DNA of 64,000 bases from the NCBI GenBank assembly GCA_000727475.1, contig KL647309.1, positions 1,123,820 through 1,187,819 on the forward strand, in the 5' to 3' direction. Source of the DNA: Sarcocystis neurona. Its lineage: Eukaryota > Apicomplexa > Conoidasida > Eucoccidiorida > Sarcocystidae. Position 1 is the stretch's first letter, and every line of letters starts with the position of its first letter. Positions 37,501-49,583 of this stretch are shown here, one piece after another. The notes below the pieces were generated by a model. The model did no database searches. It saw only the letters and a program-made list of their open reading frames with translations, and was not told where the DNA came from. The position numbers and the translations under genes were made by a program.

Positions 37501-40500
37501 GTAACTCACCCATCCAGCTGTCTGTCAATAAACTAAATGTCGTCAGAGCGCGTTCTCAACTCCCTGCAGTCCTTGCTTCCTACATGGGGGTGAACACCTG
37601 TATGAAGTCAGTGGAACCTATGTTCTTAGGTGCGCATCTCCAGTCACCACCAAAGAAAGCACTGATTCACGGTGAGACTTCGTCACCAGAAAATAGATCA
37701 GCAGCACACGTCTTTCTCTGCCCAGTTGTGAACAGTGCTTTCCGGCGTCAAGCATGTGTGAAGCTGTGTGCGCTTTTTTTCTCAGAGACAACAGCTGGCG
37801 ACTTTTCTGCTTGAAAAATGGGATTCACTTCTCACGGTTTTCTCCACCCCTGCTCAAACAGGAGCGGTGCCTCAACGAGATCACGTGCTGACGCAAAGAC
37901 ATACGCGAGTGTCCACTACGGTGGCTGCGCATCTCCCCTCTGTATCTTATGGAGGCAGACGGCGTACCATGTGGTCTAGTATCGACAAGAGACGAAGCGC
38001 ACGACTCGGTGTGTATATACTGTGAGGGCGGAAATCTGCGTTACCCTTTATGCTGCGGTGCGCACTGCCGCGAACACTGTGGGCTGTCTCAGGAAGAGAG
38101 TAGGACGTAGGATGGGTAATGTACGATCACGAACTAGATCCGCATGTTCTTTTGGAAACGCTTGTCCTCCCTTGTGTCCGCTGCCGAGGAAACAGACAGT
38201 TTTTTCTTGGAAGGAGATCGCGACGAAGCAGATGCCACAGTTAAGGTCTGTCACTTGTGCGAAACGCTTCGTACGCGGCCGGAATTTCAGCTCAAGACGG
38301 TGAGTGCTTTACGGCCACTCAGCCTTCTCTGTGGCACACATCGAGTACGTACAACAGACCGGCATGAGCTCCGTCACCAAACGACAGAGAATTTCTTCAT
38401 ATTCACCACCGGTAGCATGTTCTTTCCTTTTGTGAAGAGGTCTTTACTGTGTTGAAGAGTACCGCGAGCGCAACCTTCTCAGAGGCACTTGGTGTTTCGA
38501 CATTCTCTTACTTCTTCACTCGTTGCGACCAAGCCATCCGAGTCTACAGCCAGGACCCGAAGAGGCGTGTATCTACCTGGCTTTCTACGCTGTCCCAGTA
38601 CCCACAGAACAGCGATTCTCTGCTTCGACAAACATGGGCTGCAGTTTTCTCCTGAAATTCTCTTTCCTCTGTCTCACCGCTCAAGCGCATGATGAGCTGC
38701 AATTCTGTACGAACAGCTGGCAGAACATGTATCCACTTCGTCTTCTTTCTTAGGCAGGTGTAGTCTCGGCTGTGAATATCACCTCTGTGTGACGCAGAGT
38801 GAAGTCTCGGCGCTTCTTCTCTGTCTCCACTGGTGGGCGGACGTTCCGATCACCCACCCAACAATGGAAATTTCGAGTGAAAAACTAAAGGTCAGCTATG
38901 CAGTATTTTACGCCGCAGTGGAATCCGCCAGCTCGATGTCTTTCGGCACACTCTGTGTCAGGTAATCATTTGACCTTAGCCAAGTCCATCTTTCTTCAAT
39001 GTCGACTACGATTCCTCATTAACTCCCACTAACCGGTGTCAACAGCATACGCACTCACCGAGTGTGTGCCATTTTTCTCCAGAACGCATTACAACGGCTT
39101 TCGCGAGCAGCCATAGAATACTTTGCAATGACGTATGACACACCCGGCTGGCTGCGGAAGCTTCCAATCGAACAAAAGAACGCCTTCGCCATCAATATCT
39201 TCGCCCTGGACGAGCAGGTAGTATTTCTTCGTTGGACTCAGGTTCAAATATAGATGATTTACGCTGCGTCGCGAGCGAGCCCCAATTATGCGAAGTACAC
39301 AAACCGCGTCAACCGATTTGCCTCCACACTTGCACAATTTGGTGTTGCTCCTGCCTGTTGCGTCAGTGGCACGCAGGAGCGTTCCACTCCCTAGGATCAT
39401 CGTTTCATTTGCGGGAACCTGTACAGTCGTGATTGATCTAAGTACTGTCTGGATCCTGTCTACTGTTTGATTTCGCTTCAGCGGCACGCTCAGGCGCTCA
39501 AGATGCTGCTACCAGCATTCTCTCTGTTCGAAGACAAGGAGTACTGCTTGCTTCTCCAGCCTCCTACGGCTCCTCTCCTTCCTTTTATGAAATATTTCTG
39601 CACGGAAGAGAAAAAACTGGGGGGTTTATTGGATCAAGTGTTATTTGTGCTTCACAGGCAGTCTTTGCTCACAACCCCTCTATTCCGGTACGCAAATAAT
39701 CATTACCTCTCACATTTTGCTGAACGACACCCTCGTCCCCTACCCTCCAGCGCGACTGAACGTGAACGTGTATATCCATCTAAAACGTTGTGAAATATTG
39801 TGTAGCTTTGATCCGTGGTGAGTTGCTCTGAATGCGGCCAGAGAACAAACGCGATCATGTAATCCACCTAACACGTCTCTTTTTGAATGGTTCTCTAAGT
39901 CGAGCAGTCGGTGGTCATCAAGTATTATGTACACGCATGTGTACTCAGGTTACTGCGCTCGTCTGAAATTGAAGTAGTAGCCGCGAAGGCTAGAGGGGCC
40001 GGTGTCCGCCTGAGCTCATCAGCTGTTGCCCAGGCCCGGATGGATCGTGAGGTATCACGGAGCCAAAGTCGCGCTGATTTTTATGGAGTCGATCCTTCGG
40101 AGTCATCCATTAACACGGGAGAAGACACGCAGTCAGAAACAACCGATAGTGGTTAGGAAATTTCTGCATCGTACCGTGTCGTACACGAGTATTCGTCTTG
40201 CAAGCATCCATTTTAGAAGCACTCACTAGACTCGCCCGTTCTTGCAGGTGTTGCAATCTGCTGACGGGTACAATTAAAGCACGTTTCTTTCGTTACGGCT
40301 TGTCACTGGACAACCCTTTTGTGCCATATCTTTCTTCATGCTCTCGCCTGCCGTTTAGTAGAATCACTGATTCACTGGTACACAGCCTGTTCTTTGCAAC
40401 TGCCCGCCCACGTTTTCCTCGCAGAATCATGCGGGGCGTTCTCCGCCTTCAGTGGCGGACGCTGATATGCCAGATGTGATGTTACATCATCCGCATAGCG

Positions 40501-43500
40501 GACTACGCTGTATTCAATGTAGTCTTCATTTGGACTCACCAGAGTGCTCTCTACTTTGCCTTCAGTTTGCGGGACGTCGCGTCCGTCATCCGTCGATTGT
40601 TCAGAGGATCGGAGGAACCGCCTTTCTCCCACGCGCTTCGCAGTAATAGGTCACGCTTGTGGTCAGATTGTTGCTGTGGCAGAGGTTCAACTGACGACCG
40701 AGCAACAACTCCGAGAAATGATGCTGAGGAGCAACCTGGAACCGTATCTCCTTCAAGAACAATTGAGGACACAACGCAGAGTTAGAGATATTCTTGACCA
40801 GCGAAGGCGTCAGAGAGAAGTGAGGAGAAAGTTAAGGCGGCTTGTTATTACGCCTCCCGAAGAAGTAGATGCGGACGAACAACTGGATGCAAAGCTCCGG
40901 TTCGATGCCTATGGAGGGCACGCGGTACTGCATTTCTGCCTCATCGATCCGGTATTTCAGTACTTCGAGCACACGCTTTTGCGAGAGATAATGAGGTGCG
41001 CTCGAGGATTGCCTTTCGAGAAAATTCAATTTTTTCCTCCACCACCTACGAAACTGGCCAGCAACAGTTTGTGCATGCGTCTCCTTTGGCGTTCCCATCT
41101 CGTGTGAAACTCCTTCTACTGCTGCAGCGGTCGAGACTGACTAAGCACCTTAAGGCTGGAGCCACGTGGGTGTGAATATCCGCGCTTAGGCTGTGGTACA
41201 TTATGTTCGCAGGCTAGCTCGAGCTAGGCTGCTGCACGTTCTTGTTGAACATCCAAAGTCGCCGCCTGTTGCTTTCCGCATCTTCTCACCCGTGAAGCCG
41301 AAACGAATTTTGGACGCCAAATACGTTGGGGGACTCTCTGATGAAAGTGCATATTCTGCTGCGCGAGACCGTAGCTCGCCCCCAGCTCCCGCAGCGATCC
41401 AGAATCCTGCTGTTCAGCAGCTGCTGTCGAGGAAGCACCAGGCACGCCAGATAGCTTCCCGAGGTGTTCACGCTCACAAGGTGTTCGCGTTCACTCTCAG
41501 CTGACCACATTCTGCACTTTTCAGGTTCATTCGCCACACTAGAGTTGGTGGAATGCACTGTGATTTCTGGCAGTGACCCGGATGTCTGCGCACTTACACC
41601 TGTGTTGTGCCGAACGGACAGAGTCGACAAGCGTTCCGAAAACTCCACCTGAACAAAAAAGACTCAGAGCATCAATTTCAGTTTGTGTCTGTACCTTGAA
41701 CAATTGTGATTGTCTGTTTTGCACTTTTTGTGGCTCGTCGTCATCAGGCACTTTCGCACCTCGTCTGCAAACCGCAGTTCCTTTCTAGTTACTCTTTCGT
41801 GTTCCACGAACGCGTCGTGGTCGTTGGCTTCTCTTCTACCGCATATGCTTTCCTGAAGACACTTCTCTTCGCCAACCGGTCATACCTCTTCAAGGACATC
41901 ACGGTGTTGGCTCCCGGAGGACTCCCGTTAGTTCTTGCGACTTTAAGACGCTTTGCACCTGCATGTTTACGCGCGCATACAGCAGAGCAAAAATCTTGTG
42001 TGCTCTTATGTCTGCACTTCTTCCCTGTAATGTAAAAAACGTGCTGTGTACACTGAGCAGCTGTGGCAGAGCACCGCCCAAAATGCAGTAGCTATGAGTA
42101 AAAGAACTGCTTTCGTAATGTCGAATATTCAGTTCGCTAATGCTGGTGACATTCCTTTGCCGAAACCTGCAGGCAAATTGCATCGCACTATTGTTATTCT
42201 ATGGTGTCTAGCGTACTCCTTCAAAACGCATCTCGCACTCACGCGATCGTCGTGTTGTTAACGTGCTGCCCCAAGTATACTCGTGCAAAACTATTTGTCT
42301 GACGCTACAGGGAGCCTAGGTCGTACCAACAATTTCTTCTGTCGCACACAAGCGTTGACTTGGACGAAGCCGCTGAGATGAGGTGAGTACATGTTGAAAT
42401 GAGACGTGTGATTTGCAAGGGATGACACCTGCTTGGCACGAGCAGCCCATCACAGAAAATGCCGAATATCACATCTTTATCCCGGCTCTGGGAACCTTTA
42501 CTATATACGTACTGCTCAAACACATGTCATCTGGCTGCGCCTGATTTATAAATTTCCTCAAGTTGTCACCGCCGTGTAGGGGATTGCATGTGGTGTGCGG
42601 AGTGTCAGAATGCACCGCCGCAGCGTTTCAACAGTCACGCTGAGCCGACCAGCTCGGACACGCTGATGTACACTACCGACTTTAACGTGGTTTTCTCTTT
42701 CGGAAGTCACCAACAAGAACGCTTTTGAAGTCCACTTTGTCTTGAATGAACTTGAACTTATGTTGACATGTTCGTGCGTGTCGACCAATAATAGAGAGAA
42801 CCCTTCGACATTGTACACACTAAACCACATACTCCACCTGCTTCGTCACTTTTTTGCCATGAATGCTTTAGGCGACTATTTCTGCAGTTGCGCGTCCGCA
42901 TAATCGATCGTCGGCTTTGTGGCATTGATCGCAAGCGGAAGCTCGTCTACTTAGATGCGGGGCCTCCTCCTCCGTATGAGCAGAACTGGGACCTACACAA
43001 TGGCGCCCCCAAAGGCAACACAGCTGAAGACATGTGGCAAGGAGAAAACGTATCAGAGGACGCGCCCACTATTCCGTACGACTTCCTGTTTCTTATTACC
43101 GGCTTGCAAGATGCTTCTCTGCAGGAAATTGGCGTTAGAAGTTGGGGTCTTACTGACCCATTCCACAACGGCGACACGAAGGCAGGACCGCTGGCTGGAA
43201 ACGGACTGGGAGGAAGTAGGAGAGGATGTGTCGAGAGAATTTCGCAGTCCCTTGCGCGAGTAAATGGGTGCATTTCGTCTGCTGACCCACGCTTATACGA
43301 TTTGCTAGACGAAAACGGTAAGCAAATGCAGCTTGTGCTAGTTTGTTCCGGAAGGTCGTGGAGAACCCTGTCGTCGAGACTGCTAATTCTAGTTATGCCA
43401 CACTTGTACAACGTGGGCTGTGGTGCAGCGGGGTTTCCACAGTGCTGTGCACTGTGTGGCAACTTGAAGTGTGCTCCCTCGTACATATTCCGACGATGCG

Positions 43501-46500
43501 TACTTTGTTATGCACAACGGTGATATGCCGGCTTAGAGACGTATCAACATAGCTCGACTTGCTGCGTACGGCTGGTTTATGTTTATGCTTGCTTCTGCAA
43601 GCTCTTAGCGGAATGACCGCCTTTCTGCGCACAAGTCACGGACGCCGGTGGCGTAGTCTGTATGCCCGGTCGCAGGCCCCTACCTAATTCCCCTTCGCTG
43701 GAACCCTCTTACGTTGGTGGTGGTGTACGGCAGATCACTTGACGCGTACTGCCTTATTCACGGTCTGTTACAAAGAAGAGTTCCGCCTCAGAAAATTACA
43801 CTCGTTCTACCGCCGAGGTGAGGTTGACCGCGGCCCTTTTTGTACCACAATCCGTAAATATGTAACCAGATGGAAGAAAAAAGCTGGCAGAGCTTTCGAG
43901 CTGCAGTTTTCTGCCCATTTATTCTTCGCTTCGCAAACAGTGGCCCACGAATTCTACCAAACACACATGTAGAAGGGGCCTAGAAGGCTCGATTTTTGAG
44001 TCTAGTTGCTGTAAGGCATGTGTTAGGTGGTTTCTTGTGCCGTTTATCGCGTGCAACAGGTTCAGCCCCGCGGACCATGGTACGCAGAAACACACTCAAT
44101 CGTGAGAAGTGATGGCAAGAGGGCGGGTCCCCCAGTGTAACGGAACACTCCACGCAGTTTTTCTCCCAGATCCTGCTATTGGCTTGAGACAGAATCAAGT
44201 TGTCTAGCTGTATAAACCTGCAGCGAATCATTCCGCGTAATTTTGTCGTTAAATTGACGTGTGTATTTCCGACTGCCTCACTATGCAGGCTCTCTTCCTA
44301 ATGACACTGAGCTTGTGTCAGTGTCGGAATTCCACGAGAAAGAGCCTATGGAGCTCAAGTGCAATGAGGTTCTAAAATCAATTGGAGTAACACTGTTGGA
44401 AGGTTACTGGTTGCGCGGCGTTCTCAAAGACAAGAAGAGCGTACTCAGGTTCGCCTTGCTCAGTGACTCCAACACGGTGAGCTTTCGTTGGTGGAACGGT
44501 ACCGCAGCGAGATATCGTGTTGTACCAAATTTCATCGGATGAAGAGACAGTTACGGGGAGCGCATGCTGAAGCATGCGTCAGCGCGAACTCTTCCTGTGC
44601 GCGGAGGAACGCTTTTTCCATCAGGGCAAAGGTTTACGGATGTCTGACCTTCACAGTAAAGTGAACGAGAACCCGCTTAAAGTTGGTCTTGCCGCATACT
44701 TCGTGTACCCTTCATCCTGTACAGTCCAAAACTTCTACTGAATATCACCTTAGATGGATTCGATTGTGCGAATACGCTATAAAGCAGTGCTGCCCAACCT
44801 GTAGTCTCTGCGGAAGGGCCAACCAGTTGGGGAGGACAGCATATGAACCCTGGGCGACCCCGGCATTGATACGACGTATCGTCCTGTGACTGGCAGGACG
44901 TGACGTTCCCACAGGCATCTACGACGCAGCCGGCACCAGCTGTTGTCTTCAAGGACGACGAAGGACCGCCTCAAGCGCGAAGAAGTTTCACAGAACAACT
45001 TGTAGACGACTGGAGTCTCGATACTGGTACCCTAACGACCTTATGTGCTGCGGTTATCGCAGAAAGGTTTTGCACATTGAGGGACTTTGGAACATTCCCA
45101 ATTGTATCGTTGTTTGATTTGGGAACACGAAACGATAATATATTCTTCGCTTAGGTCCTAGCAGTTCAGCCATCAAACTGAAGCCCTACACGCCGGCACC
45201 CACGTTCTCGTCCTCGTTTTCGAGTATAGTCAGCGGTGACTCACAGGTCGAAAGACTCCAATCTCTTCCGTGTCGCGTACTGCTTACGGCCGACAAGCGT
45301 AAAAACGCAGACTATGACGTCTTCCAAGCTATTCACGACTGCGGTCTCGTGTACGACGGCAGGCTGATTGTCAACAGGGATTTTCAGGTATGATCACTTC
45401 TAGTAAGGCTTGACACCTACTTCGCTTCTGTCTTACTCAGACAGCGGTGGTTCACCTTGGTGAAAGTAGAGGTGTTCTAAAGCAGAACAAAATGTCTTCG
45501 GCGATGGAGGGTTTCATTGTACCACTCTGCGCTGGAGCCTGTTGTTTATACTTACAAAAACTGCTTCTCAGCTGGTTCCGATCTCGTCTCTGATCTGTGT
45601 TGTTCATCCTGTCATTATTCTGCGATACGACAAACCAGAACGGATGCCCCACTCGAACGGTTCCTGCACAATATGTTTGTGGCCAACGTTAAACCAGAAT
45701 ACTACGACCAGTCAGCTCACGACTGTTGTCGGTACTGCTTGTTGCCGACAGTAAGGCAAAGTAGACGGATTAGCTAGTTCACTAGATAGCAGAGATGGAT
45801 TTTACGACTACCGTTCCTTCTCCAACAGTGTAGCATCCGCAATAACGGCCGTGGCAACTGCAGCCAAATATTTCCGCGTGCGAATCTGCGCTGTGCGGCT
45901 GCCGGTGTCGCCCTTAGACGAATGACCCGGACATCTACGGAGCTGGACCCCTGTGCGAGTTTTCCCGCCAGTACCGCCCAACTCGTGAAACCCTCCTGTC
46001 CCAGCACAACTACAATGGCGACGAAGTAAGCCCTCTGGTCTGCTGTATAGATTGATAAACATGTGCCGACTTATCTGGTAATCTGATAAAAATGCTCTCC
46101 TGTTTACATGCTTAGTAGGACGGTGCAGACATCCGGGCAGAACCCCTTGCACACAAAGTGGAAAACTGAAACGAGGTAGCAGATCTACCGTAAATTTTCT
46201 TCCAGATTGTATGACTGACATCTCGTACTGCTTGTGGCGCGCGCAGGTGGGAGTCTATTTGGGGGCGTCCTTCCTGAAAAGGTTGAGTTGCTCTTTTTTG
46301 TGCCCTGTTCGCCGGGAGGATTCGCGAGGCGCCATACTAGACCCCAAACTCCTCCGACCTCAAAGAGAAGGTGGAAACCCTTTTGCTGCGGTGCGTCACA
46401 AATACTCAATCCACTTAGTACAATTACGGTCAGGTAAGGCATTGCAAAGTTCGCCTTTTGCTTATGTGGGCTGGATTGTCAGAGTTATTGCCTACTAGTC

Positions 46501-49176
46501 TAAAAACGTTGAAACATGGTCAAATCTCGAAGGAGCCCCTACGGTCTGTGCCTTGAGACTTTTGCCTTGCGAAGTTTCGACGGTTTGAAATGATCCACAG
46601 GCTGCCGACATCCTCCCAATGCCTTCTGTACAAGACATACGATCCTACCTAGACGGAGCAGAGTCAGCCGCAGCGAATCGAGTAGATCTGCTACCTCGTT
46701 TCAGTTTTCCACTGTGTGTGCAAGGGGTTCTGCCTGGAGGTCTGCACTTTCACAGACTTGCGCTATGCGCAGGGTGTCTTTCCAGGTGAGTATATCATCA
46801 AGTCACAAGGATTCCACGGAATGTTCAATGCGGTAGCGTGTGTTTTCGCCGTCCCCATTATTCAAATGGTGGCGCAGTCGGCTTACATCCTGGCGAAAGC
46901 GAACCAAGTAACAACTCCTCTTGTGAGTGGCAAAATGATGTTGGAAAAAGCACGAGACTTACTCATTGCAACTGAAAATCGAGCAACAGTGCCAATATTT
47001 GATGAATAGGGACTCCGTGCTAGCCCATTCGGATAGGAGCTGTGGCACTTAAAAAACTTGCACACACAATGTATAGAAGCACAGTTGCATTGAAGCTTAA
47101 CGCCTACTTCTCCACTACCCGTGGAAATCGTACGAGCACAGTGCTCCTTCGGCACTAAATGAAATCGCCGATTCTACCCCATGCTGGTGGCCATCAGCGA
47201 CTGTTTCGTGCCTGTACAGGTTCACCTGGTGGGCGCCTGAGTGTGTGGATGCGAAGTCGTATGATTGTCTGCCCTCTGCCGGAGGACAGCTTTTTGCACC
47301 AGACACGAGTAGTTCTGAGGGGAAGAGTGATCGTGGCGCCGTCGACTCGAAGGTAGTGTCAAAGGCTACACGGCCTGGGGAAGAGGCTCTGTATACAGAT
47401 ACTCTGCAGTTCCGATGGAGCGACCCCGTTGCAAGCAACACTGGAAACAATAAGAGCTGGAGACACCTTATTGCCACCGACGGTCAAATGTGTGAAATAG
47501 GGGTTGACAAGCTCCGTCGGTTGACGCTTTTCAAATACGTTGGTATGTGATCGAGAAAATGAATAAGTGGGACACCACATATCGAATTGCAATACACCTA
47601 CAAAGTGTGAAAAGTTCTAGCATGTACCCTCGCGGTCCGGACTCTTCCGAAAGCAATTGAGTCAACTCCCGATGTACTGGGATCTAGTAAGTAACAACTA
47701 ATCTCGCGTGCGGCAAAGTGATCCTGAACAAACACAAGATTTATCGAGTGCAGCTGAGAACGAGAAGCGATTTCCAGCATTTACTGCATGGAAAATTCGG
47801 GGAACCCATTCCACTAGTAACTGCGGCGAGTTTGACAAATTCTACACACAATTTATGGAAGGCGAGTTGCACTGAAGCTCAGTGTGGTGTCGTCAGGACA
47901 CCGCGTGATGTGCGTAGAGCTTACCACAATCACGCGTGCTAACCTCCCCTATCGAGTACCATCAGCGGTTTCGAAGCTGTCGATCTTCTTAGATGACAGG
48001 GCGTGCTGCACTTCTTTACCGTGAAAAGTGCAGATGTTGCGGTATCAGTTCGCTTCAGGAAGAATTAAAGAGTACAACGTAATTCCATATTTATAGTTCA
48101 CAATATTGTTACTAAGCGTGAAAGCCGTGCACCCGTGTGAACATTAATTTATTACAGGACCAGTTTGCCTTCGATTGGACGCCTTTTTTCACCTGATGGG
48201 TCTGCCTATAAGCTTTCTGAACATGATCGAGAAGAAGAGCAGAGGAAAAGTCTTGACCGACATCTTGGCATTTCTCAGTGAAGAGGAATGGTGGTTTGAA
48301 GCGTTACTTCATCCGAGGTTCGTGTGGATACATCAAGATTTCACCCCCCCTACTCACTGTGATCCGCGCACCACGAGCACGCAGTACCGTCAGGTGACGA
48401 CGGGAAAAGTTATGTGCCTGCTAACGCCGGTCGACGATCCTTTGTAGACGTGTGGGAAGTGCTGCATGTGCACAACCAGACCCATTGGTATGCGCTCAGG
48501 ACAACGAAGTGTGCACGTCAGCGTTTATTGTGAGCCAAATGCGGGTCCGCCCCATACACGGCACAAAATATTCGCAGGTGGTCTGTCTAACTGGAAGGCC
48601 TATTTGGTTTCTTCCGTTTACCTGTAGGATGCCAACGTTTCTGGAAAAGCAGCGCCAGTGGCTGTTACAGAGCGACTTGCTGCGTCATCACGTTCAAGAA
48701 GCAATGGAGGTACGGCCCCAATTCACGGTATTTGTGCACGCAGAACACGATAACACCCCCGAAAGTACATGTCTAGCGAGCGAACAAGTCGATCTGGCAA
48801 CACTGCCTTAACGTACACAATATACAAAGAGCGTCTACGCAAGGAATCGGCAAGCGCGTGAATTTCTTTTGTTTATGACGTTCAGCATTTGCAGAGGCAG
48901 GACCTCCTCGAGGGCGCCAAGACAGACACCGACGGAAGAGCAAACGAAGAGACACGCTTCACAGAAAACGTGCGCTTTCCCGGTGGTGTGGCTTTTTCTG
49001 CTCAGAAGCAGGCCAAACAGCTTCGCGTTACGGAGTGTTTTGTGGACAAATTCTACGCCAGTATCAACAACACAGTAAAAAATCATGTGCAAGCGGAGTT
49101 GATTGATTTACTGGAGAAATATGAGAGCGAGTTACCTTTCTTTTACCTGCCGGGCGCAGTCGGGAAAAAGGTGTAA
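34548..49176 (+). CDS. CFAP61: CFAP61, cilia- and flagella-associated protein 61
   Basis: A very large multi-exon gene, collinear with CFAP61, a radial-spoke/calmodulin-spoke-complex protein of motile cilia. N-terminal acetyltransferase-like part: 34548-35377, then an exon ending 35932 (VEDYDDVV, YGEFFLAELIGG) and one from 36084 (GNKCLIAEADGAAVGLAGF). A lineage-specific insert spans about 36615-38890. The family resumes at 39083-39217 (KNAFAINIFALDEQ), 39482-39687, about 40.6-41.1 kb (GQIVAVAEVQL, AVLHFCLIDPVF), about 41.2-41.5 kb and about 41.78-41.93 kb (VVVVGFSSTAYAFLKTLLF, a nucleotide-binding strand). The oxidoreductase-like part continues at 42872-43317 (GIDRKRKLVYL, YDFLFLITGLQ), about 43.7-43.84 kb (LTLVVVYGRSLDAY), about 44.29-44.48 kb, about 45.16-45.39 kb (FQAIHDCGLVYDGRLIV), 45918-46025 (TNDPDIYGAGPL), 46247-46433, about 46.6-46.79 kb (FPLCVQGVLPGGLHFHRLAL), about 47.22-47.53 kb, about 48.16-48.31 kb, 48628 to about 48.71 kb, and the final exon 48893-49176 ending YLPGAVGKKV. 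Several edges remain uncertain, notably 35.4-35.7, 40.1-40.7 and 46.6 kb. One intron has a GC donor (35933). Confidence 0.92.
46123..46747. repeat. 66-bp inverted repeat flanking a CFAP61 exon
   Basis: Arms at 46123-46188 and 46682-46747 are reverse complements with three mismatches in 66 bp (about 95%). The right arm is CFAP61 coding sequence (VDLLPRFSFPLCVQGVLPGGLH). The left arm lies in the intron upstream of exon 46247-46433. The 493-bp loop contains that whole exon. Confidence 0.92.
46906..47883. repeat. Diverged direct repeat of an intron segment in CFAP61
   Basis: A segment of about 195 bp at 46906-47101 recurs at 47689-47883. The best-aligned 145-bp portions (46955-47099 and 47737-47881) have identical length and no gap, with roughly 60-65% identity by eye. 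Shared anchors are 'aagtaacaact' at the left and 'gttgca.tgaagct.a' at the right. Both copies are intronic and flank the exon at about 47.22-47.53 kb, which is not itself duplicated. Confidence 0.7.
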
Positions 49177-49583
49177 CCCGGCTTTGGCAGGGCCACACTT
49201 ATTCATAAGAGGGTCTTGGCAGATCGCATCAACACGGTGGCCGATTCAGGAGGCGTAGCACAAACGAAGATGATGAAGCGAAACCCGTGTTACCCTGTGT
49301 TTACATGGTACTTGTTTTATATCTTTGTTCCGTCACCTCGTAGCCAGCCACAAAGTGTCTCCCGGAATCAGGGTGTGCTCCTGCTGCAGGCACGGCTGTC
49401 AACTTCCTCAGTACAGACGTTAGTGTTCTCCCACCAACCTGTAGCACTATTTTCATTTCAAATGTTGCAAAACGCGAATTCACCGACTAACCCGCTGGGT
49501 CACCGAAGTTTTTACTACAAATATACCTGCGGCATACTAACACTGATTTAGTTATCACCATCCAGATGAGAAATTGCAGAACA
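49177..49583. other. Convergent 3' spacer between CFAP61 and the OXA1-family gene
   Basis: About 400 bp between the stop codons of two convergent genes. It presumably carries both 3' UTRs and polyadenylation sites, possibly overlapping. No other feature was seen. Confidence 0.5.

Noticed and set aside
37500..37640. A CFAP61 exon reading VLASYMGVNTCMKSVEPMF
   Set aside because: Its acceptor phase does not match the preceding exon (ends 37483, phase 0), whereas the acceptor at 37785 does; kept as unlikely.
45808..46221. A minus-strand 137-codon gene opposite CFAP61
   Set aside because: Its recognisable part is the inverted copy of CFAP61 exon sequence and the complement of real CFAP61 exons.
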